Of a stretch of 64,000 nucleotides of DNA, positions 25,219-37,390 are shown piece by piece (position 1 is the first letter of the stretch; each line of letters starts with the position of its first letter). The position numbers and the translations under genes are program-made. This stretch comes from Gymnothorax reevesii (lineage: Eukaryota; Chordata; Actinopteri; Anguilliformes; Muraenidae): positions 78,579,367 through 78,643,366 of the forward strand of contig CM056580.1 in NCBI GenBank assembly GCA_029721435.1. Reading direction: 5' to 3'. Under the pieces are notes generated by a model that saw only the letters and a list, made by a program, of their open reading frames with translations, was not told where the DNA came from and did not search any database.

Positions 25219-25245
25219 CGCAGTTGTCCGCACTGCTGTGAGTCA
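25219..25245 (-). other. sh2b3: sh2b3 5' UTR part of exon 2 and splice acceptor
   Basis: On the minus strand, TTTACCCACAG precedes TGACTCACAGCAGTG. This places a good acceptor at 25246 and leaves 27 nt of 5' UTR before the ATG. It implies at least one non-coding exon further up (higher coordinates). The in-frame GTG upstream of the ATG is not a plausible start. Confidence 0.65.
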
Positions 25246-26169
25246 CTGTGGGTAAAGAACACACACCAAGCAGAAAAAGCACATCACACACTGGCACACA
25301 GCGGCAGCCCAGAGACACAAGTGCCTACATGTACAATATGAGCATTGAGCAGACAGTCTTATCCAGAGGGATTTGTACAGCTTTGGTATACATGGTATCT
25401 CATCCTTCAGCTGCATATGCTGTAAAGTCAATTGTTTCCTGGATAATAATATTTTTGCTCAGTTCTCCAGCAGATTTGATTTGAAAGCAATACATATGAC
25501 ATTAATGAGATGGACAGCCTTAATTTTTCAATATTTTCCTCCATACACAGTCAGCCACATTAGAATTCCAGCCCTTTCCATACAATTTCACAGTCCACAA
25601 ACTTACAGTCTGCACTGTACACCAAGGCAATTCCTGACTCCAATTCACCCTTTTTTTGTGCAAGGTCTGTAAAAATCTGTTGATTGCCATATGCTTTCTT
25701 TATCCCATCTACCAAAACAAGCAGGAGAAACTTCCGGATTGGATTGCAGTTGTTCCATTTACCAGAAAAGACGGGAAAATTCTAGGGCTCAAAGTTTTCC
25801 TGATCTGAGAAGTATGATCTGAATCATGGACTGAGTCACTCGGTGCTCAGGGTGACAATAGTGTGGCTCACAAGCTGGAATGCAGGGAGCGGGAGGGTCA
25901 CTGATTCTCATCAGCATCATCACTTCTGGCCACAGCAGGAAAGACAAGCACCAGGCCAATAGCCAAGAAAATCCAAGACGTGCATCCTTCAGCGTTTAGA
26001 CTCCTGCACATTTGCGCTTTCTCCTCAGTAACGCGCTGCATTCTCACCGCAGCAGTTTGGAACACTTCCAAACGAGTAAATCACAACCCTCCCCTCTCGA
26101 ATAAAGCTGCGGTAATGCAACTCTTTAATCTGAAAAACATCTGCTCCTTTTGACTTAATATTTCAATCT
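25246..26169. other. sh2b3 intron 1, no gene seen
   Basis: No repeat boundary or coding sequence is supported in this stretch. Confidence 0.45.
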
Positions 26170-26229
26170 GATTCATTTTGTGTGCGTGTGTGTGTTCGTT
26201 TGTGTGCGTGTGCATGCCCGCGTGCGCGC

Positions 26230-26269
<40 letters not shown>

Positions 26270-26312
26270 ACAGGTGTGGCAGATGTGTGTGTGTGTGTGT
26301 GTGTGTGTGTAT
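26170..26312. repeat. Compound (GT)n tract
   Basis: Alternating purine-pyrimidine DNA: GTGTGCGTG variants, then CGCGCGCG, a pure GT run at 26231-26268 and a second at 26284-26311. Several overlapping open frames with His-Thr or Cys-Val repeats come from this tract. Confidence 0.95.
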
Positions 26313-27124
26313 CCATGTGGATGTGCATTTAGGAGCATTCCTTGTAAACTGCTTGAATCCATTTTTAAATATCCCCAACTCCAGGCAGGATGTGCAGAGA
26401 TGGTTATAGAGCTTTCAGGCCATAATCTCCCAGTACAGAGGGGGGTTCAATTTCCCAATATGGCGCTGATTCTACAAAAAGATCTCATCACTTTCCAAAA
26501 CCCAAAGCCCCGCATTAGAAATACAACTGAAAAAGACAACCTTGTCTGGTCTCCCAAAGAATCAAATGGAAGAAGCACGAAAAACCCAGATTCCTGGTCA
26601 CAAGATGGAATGATATCGGGCCCAGAAACAAAATGTGGTGGAGGGATGGACAGATAGACAGGAGGACAGACAGAGGAATGAAAAGGCAGTTCCACACAAT
26701 TAGATTTAGCCATACATTTAATTTTGTTGAGAAATATTGAATGGTTTAGGAGCTCTTGCCAGGGAGGACAGATGGATGGTAGGACAATACTCATTGCTAT
26801 ATCTCCATCTTTTTGATATCGTGGGATGAAAACTATACCGATTCAAAGGGTTGAATCAAACAGCCTGCAGGCCAAGGTCGAAGCCAGAGTCCGGAAAACA
26901 CCCACATTCTACACCTAGAAATTTTTTATTTTTTTTTTAATAACCCCCAGGGTAATGCTATGCAATAAACAGACCCAAAAGCCTATTCTTCACAAATAAT
27001 TCACAATACAAAGGTTAGACTGATTGATTGACCGATCAAACACATTTCTCAAAGGCATGTTCAACACTCTCAGTCCTCATACACTCATCAAAACAATACA
27101 GATTAATGCATCATCCACTCACAC
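26313..27124. other. Intronic, no gene seen
   Basis: No supported feature beyond short poly(T) and poly(A) runs (about 26930) and a GGA/GACAGA-rich piece near 26640-26680. Confidence 0.4.
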
Positions 27125-27260
27125 ACTCATACCCATGGCCAATTTAGAGTCTCCACTCAGCTCGGCATACATTTCTTTGGACTGTGGGAGGAAACTGGAG
27201 TAAGCAAACAAGAGGGAAAATGCAAACTCTTGCTGTGTGGCACCAGGCAGCCATGTGACA
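27125..27260 (-). mobile_element. Degenerate SINE fragment
   Basis: The plus strand reads CATGGCCAATTTAGAGTC, then TTTGGACTGTGGGAGGAAAC and a CTTGCTGTGTGGCACCAGG region. This is the reverse complement of the body of the common tRNA-derived fish SINE seen in better form at 42619-42920. The tRNA-related head is truncated. Confidence 0.6.
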
Positions 27261-27457
27261 ATGCTGCAAGAGTCAACTGAAGACTGAGGGACCTGCCGTG
27301 CGACAAAATACTGAACCGAAATTTCTAAGAATATACACCCTGACCTCTGTACAAGGGATCTGCCTTGTTCATTTGAGAAAAATTAGAACTGTTCCAATAC
27401 GCAATACGACCCAGCTCAACAACACGCAGCAATACAACTGAAAACATCAATGACACA

Positions 27458-28117
27458 GGGTCAGTCCAAAAAGTTGACAACTACAGCAATCTATGGTAAA
27501 GATTTGAAGGATGTGGTCCATTGCGCATATGTTGAAACATGGGCTTCAAAATTGCTATTTTTTCCATAAAATGAAAAATGAGGAAAATTTTTTTTTTAAT
27601 TTTCTTCTCATTCCTGCCAAGATACAAACAAGATTAAAAGGGATTACCTGAGAGGTATCAGGACTGGACACAAAAAAAATTTCAAGCTCGAATTCCCTAA
27701 AACTTCCTGATCTGTAGCATTTAAAATGTACAGCAATTTTTGCGATTTTTGGCTTTTCAGCCAAATTTGTAGCCCTATCGTGAAGCAACCAAGGTAGATA
27801 CACCTAATCTGACCAGAAATTCTGATTTTAGGGGAAAAGGTTGGCCAGGGCAACCAAAAATCTGATCTGTAGGTCAAATAATAGAGAAGCAGTGGAAGCC
27901 GTTGGACAGTACAGAATTTCGTCAAAATTAAAAAAAAATGAATAAATACTTAAAATTGTGACAGGCCATCACTTCAAAACTATTAGGGATATTGGTCTAA
28001 TACTTGGTATTATTTCATACGTCCACCAGAGGTACCTATATGCATTTTTTGAGAAATTTCTGAGGGGGTGACTCAGGGATTTTCAGATTTTCTGGATGCC
28101 TCCACTTGGACTGACCC
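27458..28117. mobile_element. Non-autonomous DNA element with 12-bp perfect TIRs
   Basis: GGGTCAGTCCAA at 27458-27469 is perfectly inverted as TTGGACTGACCC at 28106-28117. The 660-bp interior is AT-rich and has no transposase. Flanks allow CAGGGTC-type ends, which would suit hAT, but no clear 8-bp target duplication was found, so the superfamily is left open. Confidence 0.7.
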
Positions 28118-28876
28118 CAAAACAGAAATGTAACAAGTCAAAAAAAAAGAAAAAAAACTACTCCATTTCAATTTAAATATTTCAACTGCAGGTCAAGTAG
28201 CAGCTGGTGGTGACACTTCTGGTGACAAAACTTTGACAGAATGAAAGCATTCACCTCTCCCTCGGTGCATCAAGTTCCCTATTCTAAGCAGAACTGAAAG
28301 AACCACAGGAAATCGCTGGAAATTCTCCTCGTTCCTCATCTTCTGAGTAAAAGCAGAAAAAAATAGAAAAAACAAACAAAAGTTATCCATTTCTTTAGCA
28401 GTTTTGACTATAAGTGACACATTATTAGCTAGTAAGCTGCAGTTGTGTTCACTTGTATTCGGTTGGACTGGTTGTAAGGGGAGGAAGCAATGATTTCAGA
28501 TTAAATTAAGCAGAGAAGATTTTACACAATTAAAAAACCCTCTATGAATGGATCCTTCAATGCCAGTGTGAATGGGGCTCAAATTCAGGAACTATCCACC
28601 AGGGCTTCTAATGGGTTCTTGCTCAGGTCTAACTCACACTAAGCAGCCTTGCTCATACCATGCCACACGACTATGGCCCTCATTTTTTCAAGAACAAACT
28701 GGGGCAAGGACAGTGTGGGTCCCATCTTACCCACTGATTAGGACAACCATGTCAAAGGTTGATTCATCAAAAAACCTGCTCTTTCCAAAAAATAAGGTAT
28801 TCTGTAATGTCATAATATTCACAGCTCAGTCTTCATCCCAATTAAATAATTCACTGACTTTTCAAAACAATGGAAG
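28118..28876. other. No gene seen
   Basis: AT-rich DNA with short poly(A) runs. No feature is supported. Confidence 0.4.
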
Positions 28877-28884
28877 CTCTACAT

Positions 28885-29088
28885 CAGGGCTATTCGACCT
28901 TGTCCAGAAAGGGCCACTGAGGGTGCAGGCTTTCATTCCAGCAAAGCAGCTACACACCTGATTCTACAAATCAACCCCAAGAGTCTTTGCTAATGAGCTT
29001 GATTCGTAGAATCAGGTGTGTGGCTGCTTGGTTGGAATGAAAGCCTGCGCCCACAGTGGCCCTTTCTGGACAAGGTTGAATAGCCCTT
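28885..29088. mobile_element. Palindromic hAT-type MITE with 8-bp target duplication
   Basis: The 204-bp element begins CAGGGCTATTC and ends GAATAGCCCTT. An 8-bp duplication CTCTACAT flanks it (28877-28884 and 29089-29096). Almost the whole element is an inverted repeat: arms of about 85 nt around a 33-nt centre, sharing blocks such as CTTGTCCAGAAAGGGCC and CACCTGATTCTAC. The 8-bp duplication and CAGGG end are hAT hallmarks. It has no coding capacity. Confidence 0.88.
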
Positions 29089-29096
29089 CTCTACAT

Positions 29097-31520
29097 CATA
29101 TTTGGTGTTATGTGAATGTGTTTCAAAAGTTCAAGGAATACTTCAGTCTATTAATACAGTACCCAACTCTGGTGTTGGAAAGACATACTGTTTGCTTTTT
29201 TTTGTATTGAATCAATGAAAGCAACTGATCATAAACTTTAACTCTGTTTAAACAGTTTATATGGTTTGTACAGGTTAGGTAAAAATGATTTGAGACTCTG
29301 TGGCTCTACAGGACCATGACCCAGTAGAACCCAGAGCAGACATGGATTGTGCAGCTTCAATGCGACGAAAGAAAAAGGAACTGCGTTTCCCCCTCATTTT
29401 CCATGTAGGCAAAGCCTATGCAAAGAGGAAGGGCTGTACACCTCTAACAAATTTTAAAAATAACAGTATTCACACCCAAAAGGGGGGTGGGGTCTGCCGT
29501 TTTTTGCTATTCATGCCCCCCTCCACCCCCATGGCTGAACCATGTGGAGACCCAAGTTATCTGTGGCCTGGAAGTGGTAACCTACATTCAGCAGATTACC
29601 GCTTTCGCTCGCATTCTTCATTTAAAAAAAAAAAAAAAGAGTGTTTTTCATACATGCGAATGGGAGTACGTCAAATGGGTGCATAGCAGGCACGTGCGCC
29701 AGCCCCCCCCCCACTCCCCGCCCCCCTCCCTGGCCCCCTATCAGCGTCCCCAGGCCAGCGATGACTCAGCATTGTAACTTTGCAGGCCACACTTCCTCTA
29801 CTCCCATTTCTATGTGGCTTTTCCGGGTAGTTCATTGTACCGTTCGGACTCCGCAACGACCCAAATGTCAGTGGGACATTTAATGTCCCTCGCCTCTCTT
29901 GCTGGCTCATTCCCTACTCCCCATGGCCTTGTCTGAGAGAGGCAAGCACTTGATTGTGCCTTGGTATGGCCGTTGGTCATTCAACGAACCACTGCGTACC
30001 CACTCATCGAGTGGTCCCATTCATATCTCAGCAGTAATATCTTTATGCATGCAGCCCATTAGAGCCTACCATCCTGGAGTGGGACGGTTGGGTACATCTG
30101 ATCTCCATGCATAAAGGCTGCATTACAGAGCAATACCAGCAGGCTGTGAGTGTGTGCAAAATCTCTGCCAGCCCACATTAGCAATAATCATTTCCTATTT
30201 GAGCAGTACATTTTTATTTAAGTGTATTTTTTTCAAAATTCGCTTATGAATGATAAGCATGCAGTCAAACTTAGTAAAGTTTGAGTGTACTGCCTACATT
30301 TATTCCACAGTGAGCTTATTTCAGATGACGGACAGATTTCAGGCCATGTACCTGCCATTTAAAAGAACAATGACTTGAATGTATGATAAATAAAGAATAG
30401 CTGAGAAGGAATCTTACATGTGTGTCATTGTTTTAATATTCACACACCTTACCATAAATTTTTGCAACGTGTGGTTTGCAAACTCAATTGGTCTCTCTGG
30501 GCCAGGCTCCCAGAGATCGTGAAGTGACACTTCTCCAATATCAGACCAATTTTCATTTGTCAAACTGAATTTCAGTTCATGTCCACCACTGCCTGAACTG
30601 GAGGCCAGCCAACCACAAACCCCGCCCCTATAGCTCTCAGAAACACAGTATTGGCCCTGGCAGTGAGCATACTGTTGATGGCAGAAGCAGAGTCAGCTAC
30701 AATGAAGAGGTTTGGATGAAGGTTTTGAGGTACAACTGGGACCAGTGAGATGCTGAATGCACCCCAGTAAGTTCATATCCATAATACAAGATCACAAAGA
30801 ACAAAAAAGATGCAATAAATGAATAAGAATTTCTTTTTGGGAAATTTAAATACTATAACATCTCCATCAGCCAAAATCTCCATATGCACACAGCACACCA
30901 TACAAAAAAGAGGAGAATTCAGAACCGAAACAACTGCCAAAGAACAGCCAAACTAAAATACTTGACTTCCTGTCTTTCAGAGGGAATACAGCAGCAAGCC
31001 AGGTTGAAGAACAACCAAACAATGAGCGGGAAAGAGAGAGAGGGAAAGAGGTTGAGAGCTAGTGACAGAAAGGAAGCAGAGAGGGAAAAACGGGGAGCAG
31101 TTTGAAACAGGCCAGCGTCCAGGAGGTCTGTCCCTAGAGAGAGGACACTACAGATGCAACCATTAGCCCTTGAGAAGCTCAAACAATGCCAACCCAAAAA
31201 AATTCATCATGCCACCCTCTGCACCCCCACCCTACCCCCAAACAAAAATAATAAACATAATTCAGTTAATCTGAAGAGGCAGAGCAGGCCATTGCACCAG
31301 AGACCAGACAGACTCACAGGTAATTAACAATGCTCTGCAACACATGGATACCTGTGCTGATGTGCATGGAGGGATATGTGAGAGCTACTCTTGCAGGTAC
31401 TCTGTTGCTATAGAAACAGCACCTCCACCCCAGGAGGGTAAATACAATACCTATACCCTGGCACCAACTCATCCCTGTCCAGGGGAGGGAGGCAGGGAAT
31501 CACAGACCTATCCCACCATA
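29097..31520. other. No gene seen
   Basis: No supported gene. Notable only for a poly(A) run at about 29624-29638, a poly(C)-rich tract at about 29704-29730 and purine-rich DNA at 31020-31100. Open frames are short and unrecognised. Confidence 0.4.
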
Positions 31521-32076
31521 TATACCACAGGCCAGAAGTTTGGAAGAAAGGCCAATACAGGTCAAAAATTTGGAAGCAACTTCAAGTTTCTGTTCACAAT
31601 GCCTTTCTTAAAAACCGGTATGAAATCTATGGATCTAGGAATGCATTTACTGCATGATTAGACTTTTCTTTCATTGATATGCAGCATTTTCCTTCATTTA
31701 CCTTTAGGTACTGTATACATTGATGTTGCCATACCATTGCTGAATAAATGTTAATAAAAGAAAGGAGGGGCTTAGTTTTTGGGTTGAGAAGATTTGCGTG
31801 AGTCACAACTTCAGTGAAAAAGTAAAAAACAAATTACAGTTTGAATTATTCACTTTATTGTCATGTTTTACAGCCCACCGGATGCCAATGGCAATTTGGC
31901 GGGCACTAGGACCATGGGCCTAGTAATGTGGGCCTGATAATTTGAGTAAACATGTACTCTGATAAGTGACTCTTTATATAAATCATGCTTATTTTGTTGC
32001 AAAGTATGCCAATGAAACCATGATCTTTTTTTGTACAAATTTGATCTCGCTTCCAAACTTCTTGGCCTGTAGTGTA
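31521..32076. mobile_element. Tc1-type MITE (TIR GGCCA-GAAGTTTGGA class)
   Basis: The left end TACCACAGGCCAGAAGTTTG pairs with a right end that, reverse-complemented, reads TACACTACAGGCCAAGAAGT and continues TTGGAAG. The ends therefore match over about 25 bp with few differences and sit at TA dinucleotides. The 555-bp interior encodes no transposase. A second GGTCAAAAATTTGGAAG box lies at about 31560, as a diverged internal copy. Confidence 0.72.
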
Positions 32077-34384
32077 CATACCCTACTACAAACAGGAAAG
32101 AAGAAGAGGTAACTTAAGAAGGTTTGGCTGCACTCCTACAGCCATTCACTCTGCTGTGATAGCTAGTGAGCTGCACTACTGAGAGAGAGCTGCACTGACA
32201 GAGACAAACACCTGCACACCCCCCCTTCCCCCCTCCAAGGTAGGCTCACCTCCCCCCTCCTACCACCACACCCCCACCGCACAACTCTCTCTATCAGGTT
32301 TGCCACGTACAGACCATTTCCTGAGCACCCTGATCTGCTAGCGCGTTCTCCCTCCCTCTCTCTCTAATTCTCACTCTGTCTCTTCCGCTCCAACAGTATA
32401 TTTCTGTCTTATTCTCTCCATCTCTCCCCTACTTTCTCTCTCTCCCATATATGAACATCTCTGAGCTTGTGCAGTGAATACTGAGAAAGGGAGAAAGAGG
32501 GAAGAGACCGAGAAACTCAAAAGAAGGACTGTACTGTTTCACCCCAATTGGTGCGCAGTTTTCACCCAGCCTGCCCCAACATGCCTCAGCATGTCATGTA
32601 GGCCATTAGCATGTGGAGCTCCCGTTATAACATAAACAGGCCCCGTCACCTCACCTTTGACCACACAAACCTTACTCACCGAAAGCTCTGACCCAGGACC
32701 CCACCTAGCTTTCTGTCCTCACCCAGCTCAAATCCAATTCTGCACCCCCAGAAACTCAAATACGCAAAAAAGACATCCCAAGCCAAGGGGTAAAAACAGA
32801 GACTGGATGATCAGGACTACAGATTTCCCTATTTTTGAATACTAACTGCACTGTAAACGCTAGTAGCTATTCTATAATCAAGTTTAACTTGCCATTAGTA
32901 ATGTGACATGTGATTTTGTCATACAACTGTAACTGGCTCTAGATAAGTGTATTAACTAAGTTGTCACGCCAACACCATATAGCCTCTTCTGCTCATAAAC
33001 GCTCCACACTGCACTGTGAGTCTCACCCCAATACCCATCACTCCTCTTCTCTCCCCCCCTCAATTACAGGGTAGTGAGACACAAAAAATGAAGAAAAACA
33101 AGCTGAGGGGAACAAAAAATTCCAAGAGCTTGAGCTATACAAGCGCTGATGCCAGCATTTCAATCATTATGGGTTGTGCTGATCTTAGGCATGGTGTTTC
33201 AACAGGGCTTACAGGCAGTGCTGATTTTAAATATGCTGTTATAGCCTGGCGGTCTTCACACGCTACTTTCAAACAGACACGCCGCTTTAGCGGGCTTGGT
33301 ATCACACAGGCACATCGCCACACGCTGTTCCCTTGAGGAGGTTCCCCCGGGGGCTGGGGGGTGGGGGGAAGAGAAAAGGGGGATGGCTCTCTCTGACATT
33401 GCGCATTATTTGTAGCACATAGAACCAAATTTGCACCAATGTTCAACACAGCTGTGCAGAAATACATTCTGGGAACAGATTCCATCTCTTCCAATAGTCG
33501 CACTCTGAAACTTGCTTGGCCTACATCCAGAAGCGTCCTCATCTAATTGCAAAAATTACACGCACAACCAGCAATGACAGTAAAGTTGTCTGAGTCCCTA
33601 CACATTACACACACTAACACAGGATGATTAACAGCAAAATCAACTTTTTCTTACACTCTGGCAAAGATACTTGATTGCAAGGTATATATTTCAGTCTTTG
33701 AAAAACTAAGACAGTTTCAAATACTGTTGCTCTGCATTAATACAACTAGACTCAAAAAACCATATTTTGTTACACACCAAGTATGTGTGCAAAAACCAAC
33801 ACGTTCTCATCCCGAGAAAACACTCCGTCAGGCTGAATTTAAAATCTGATATCAAGGGTGATATAAATATTAAAAGCAAGTTCCGAGTTTATCAACAAAT
33901 CACTTAGCATAACCTTCTTCGGCTGCAGCTAATGCAGAAAAGGTAGCATTTTCTACAAATGAACCAATAAGACATCCCGTCACTGTTCACTAATTTGTAT
34001 TGGATGCTGGCTCGTCAGCACCGATCACCGCAGGGGGGAACTTGGGTTATAAATTTAAGACAGAATGGCGGGCAAGAGGAGCAGAGGGCAAAAGAGGTGC
34101 TAAACACCGTTGAATAGGTATTGAGATATTTACAGTTATTCTTGAGTTAATACCATTCTCAAAAACTAAATAAACTTATTCAACACACCACCAAGAGTAA
34201 AAGAGTAAAGAAAAAAAAATTTTTTCGCCAAGATCCTGAAATTACACATTTTCGTTTGACAATCCATTGTCAAACTTAAATCACTACCCAGTAATGAGAT
34301 ACTGACTCAATTATTCTTAGTCTTACATCATTACAATAGCACGAGAGGGCCCTCTAATCAGTCTCCCGTGACATGCCTAATTGG
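32077..34384. other. No gene seen
   Basis: Contains C-rich and CT-rich low-complexity DNA (32218-32280, 32340-32460) and a GGGGG-rich piece at 33338-33385. No coding sequence or RNA gene is supported. Confidence 0.4.
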
Positions 34385-34610
34385 AAGTGGCTATTCGCCC
34401 CGGGGCGAATTGGGGGAAAGAAATCGGCTATCTGCCCCGCAACGGGTCGACTAAAGAAGCAGTTCTGGTATTCGCACCGCCGTGGGACGGATAAGAGAAG
34501 CACTTCGGTTATTTGCCCCGCAGATGGGCCAAAATGAGATTTAATTTTATAATCCGCCCCGCTCACTGATCTTTCGCGCTGAACCGCCGCGGGGCGAGCA
34601 GCGTCTTCCA
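34385..34610. repeat. Palindromic GC-rich minisatellite, about five units
   Basis: Five diverged units of 37-41 bp start near 34391, 34428, 34468, 34509 and 34549. Each has a TATTCGCCCCG-like core followed by a GGGCGAAT-like inverse and an AT-rich spacer. The first core is a perfect 18-bp palindrome, ATTCGCCCCGGGGCGAAT, at 34393-34410. The tract is CpG-rich in an AT-rich neighbourhood. It encodes nothing recognisable. Confidence 0.75.
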
Positions 34611-37182
34611 TCATAATTACGGAGGGGAGCCAGCAGATTCATTTTACTCAATGGCCGGGAAACTTATCGCATGACATTCAGTAACATTGTGGATACGATG
34701 GGAGGCAAATTGAGTAATACCATGTGGACAAATGATCAGGTTTAACACGTTTAAAAGTGAAACGAACGACTCGTTTCACAATGACACGATGTCGTGGCTG
34801 TAAAAATAACTATCCCACGCAGTGCTGAGAGACTGGCTTCAACAGAGAAAGGTAAACTGGCCTTGTAAATAGGCAGAAACATGGGCTGAATTGATTAGAG
34901 GAAATTGCACGCTTCGTGGATGGGTTTCTCAAACGGAGACCTCGGGAGAGCGTTCACACGCTGTTAGCATGGTTTAGTGAAACAGAGCCGCTTTGTAGAG
35001 TCTGTCTCATTTCATTCACAGTGTGACTGAAAAAGCTATTGGCTTCTTGGTCACTTTTTCAAAAGGACTTCTATCACATGCACACTAGTAAACATGCACG
35101 CAGGAACAAATGTATCAGCTGGCTTTACGATAGGCCTATAATAACATGACTTTGATAGTGTGAGATAGAGAAGCAATATTTGGACAAATACTTTTAACCA
35201 TAACACTCAAAGGTGAAAAAGTATGAGGTAATTAGGAAGTACTGTTGATATCGATTTCACCCGGCGACCTAGTTAAGCCTGCAATATGAGGGAGAATTCT
35301 TTCACAGCAGATTAGGCCTGAACATATTTGGATCATGAACGGCTTTGGGAAGCACGAGAACTCGAATACAAAAGTAAGCAACTACTTCACAGCAGGCTGC
35401 TCCTTCCAGGAGGCCTTCTAAATATGTGTCCATGTCACATTCATTGTATTCTCCAATTAAAGGTAAATAAACACAATGTAGGAACGGAGTTCAGACTAAT
35501 TAAAAACACGCAGTTCACCAGCATCACCTGTCCCTCTCTAGTCTAATCTGGTGCATGTTATGCGTGTGGTGAAATGATAGATGTCACTAAATAATTTTAA
35601 TAAACCTTAATTCTCCTGATTCAAAATAAGCAATTTCCCGATCCACGAAACATGAGAAGCACAAATAGTCACGCAGTGCCAAGTTTCAGGTCTGAATGTT
35701 CCTAGCTCAGTATGAATATTAAGTACCCACTTGTCTGCAAATACAACGCACGATATTAGTAAGGTTTAGGTTACATGCGGCTCCGCTAACAAAAAAATGA
35801 CATAGGCCTACAATTTCTCGGCGCAATTAAATATTAAAAGTGTATTTTCAAAGCACATCATATATAATGAAACAGGTTGGTGACGTATTATACGCTACTA
35901 AAAGTCCGTCAGATTATTACCTGAAAAACGCACGTTCAATTTGCCCGTTAATACGCATAAAAGCAAAATAGCAAGCTATTATAGGCACTTTATGGATACA
36001 AATCGAATTGTTAATAAAATGCAAGTCTTTACACGTGACCTAGTAGTATCTAGATTAAGACAGAAATAATGAAACTTGATCAGTCATTCCATGCTTTTGA
36101 TCGCAATGTCTGCAGCAGCAAAATAGCCCTCACAGAGGAAAAAAAACATGATTCAGATTTTCATTATTCGGAACTGTACATAAAAGCAAATTCGAGTGTG
36201 ATACTAGAAAATCGCTTGGTAATCGCATCATCTATTCCTGTTTCATAGAATTACATGCACCTTCCTTAAAAACCAAAGTTGCAGTGGATATTCTGCTATC
36301 TTTATTCCACCAATTTCGCAAACTGCCAATTGAATGACACTTTGAATAAAGCAAGTGAACAAAATAGTGCTATATTACTGTAATTAGGTACCCAAGTGTT
36401 TTCAATCTTAACAAGCTTTAGTGCTAATATGACTGAGCACTCGTAAGCGTTGGAAAGAATTGCATAGTCCATCTTAGCTGTCAAATGATATAGCTAGGTT
36501 TGTAAAACTCCAATTCATGAGACATGCATTTTCATATACAGCCCATATCACTCACTGACCAAAAGCCCAATGGCAGGACTAACTTCCAGCCGACCTCGTC
36601 TGGCCCACGTGAATGTGACGGATGCTAGAGGATTCAATCCAATCCAACGTACAAATCAATCAGAAAATAAAGTAACATGGAGAGAACTGTTTAACATAAC
36701 TTTCCATCCTTTGAAATTTTACGAGACACACATAGCTACTACAAGCAGTTCAAGCCTCATTGATCCCGTTAGTAGGAACGCTTATAACCCTTTAAATCTT
36801 TGTAGCTGGCTGTCACAGCAGTAACAACGTGTCATTTAGGATATGTCTGTAATAAGCACTGCGGACAAATAATAAATGCGTTATTAAAAAATTGCACGTA
36901 ATAGAATAAAAATACAATGATTACAACCAAACCAATGTATTTATAAATAGAAAGTCTTCGTTTCGGCGCTTGCGGGCTTTGGGAAATCCAAATGACGGCA
37001 AATAGCCCAACTTCACAAAACGCACTCAAGTAGCGTCGCTGTCCGTTATCAGGATAGCGAGGGCAAATTAACCGCACCACACGCAATGCTCTACACTTTA
37101 AACCCGCATAATTTATTTAGAACGAAAGAAAAACGACCCAGCTAAGGTCTGCTTGGTCTAATAAATATATTTTAAAAATTAC
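34611..37182. other. Mostly unique-looking sequence, no gene seen
   Basis: This block shows no obvious transposon ends and few low-complexity runs, unlike its neighbours. It lies upstream of sh2b3 and could hold promoter or regulatory DNA, but no specific site can be supported. Confidence 0.35.
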
Positions 37183-37390
37183 CTGTCAGCCCAAATTCCC
37201 GCTACTTTCTCTCTCATGTTGGATACACGCAGCAAGCCTCAACAAAGTTTGAGGAAGGAAACCCAGGCGCGGAAAAAATGCCTCATTTTGATCATTTCCG
37301 CTGTCAAAAATGTGCCGCAGCTGAACTCCTGTCAAAGGATAATGCTCATCAATGGTCAGTAAGCTTCTTATCTTCATATCCAAAGGAAGT
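37183..37390 (-). other. Candidate non-coding first exon of sh2b3 (speculative)
   Basis: On the minus strand a possible splice donor, CTGACAG followed by GTAATTTT, ends a GC-richer patch at 37183. Distance and strand are compatible with a 5' UTR exon for sh2b3, joined to the acceptor at 25246 by an intron of about 12 kb. There is no other evidence, and the upstream limit is arbitrary. Confidence 0.2.
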
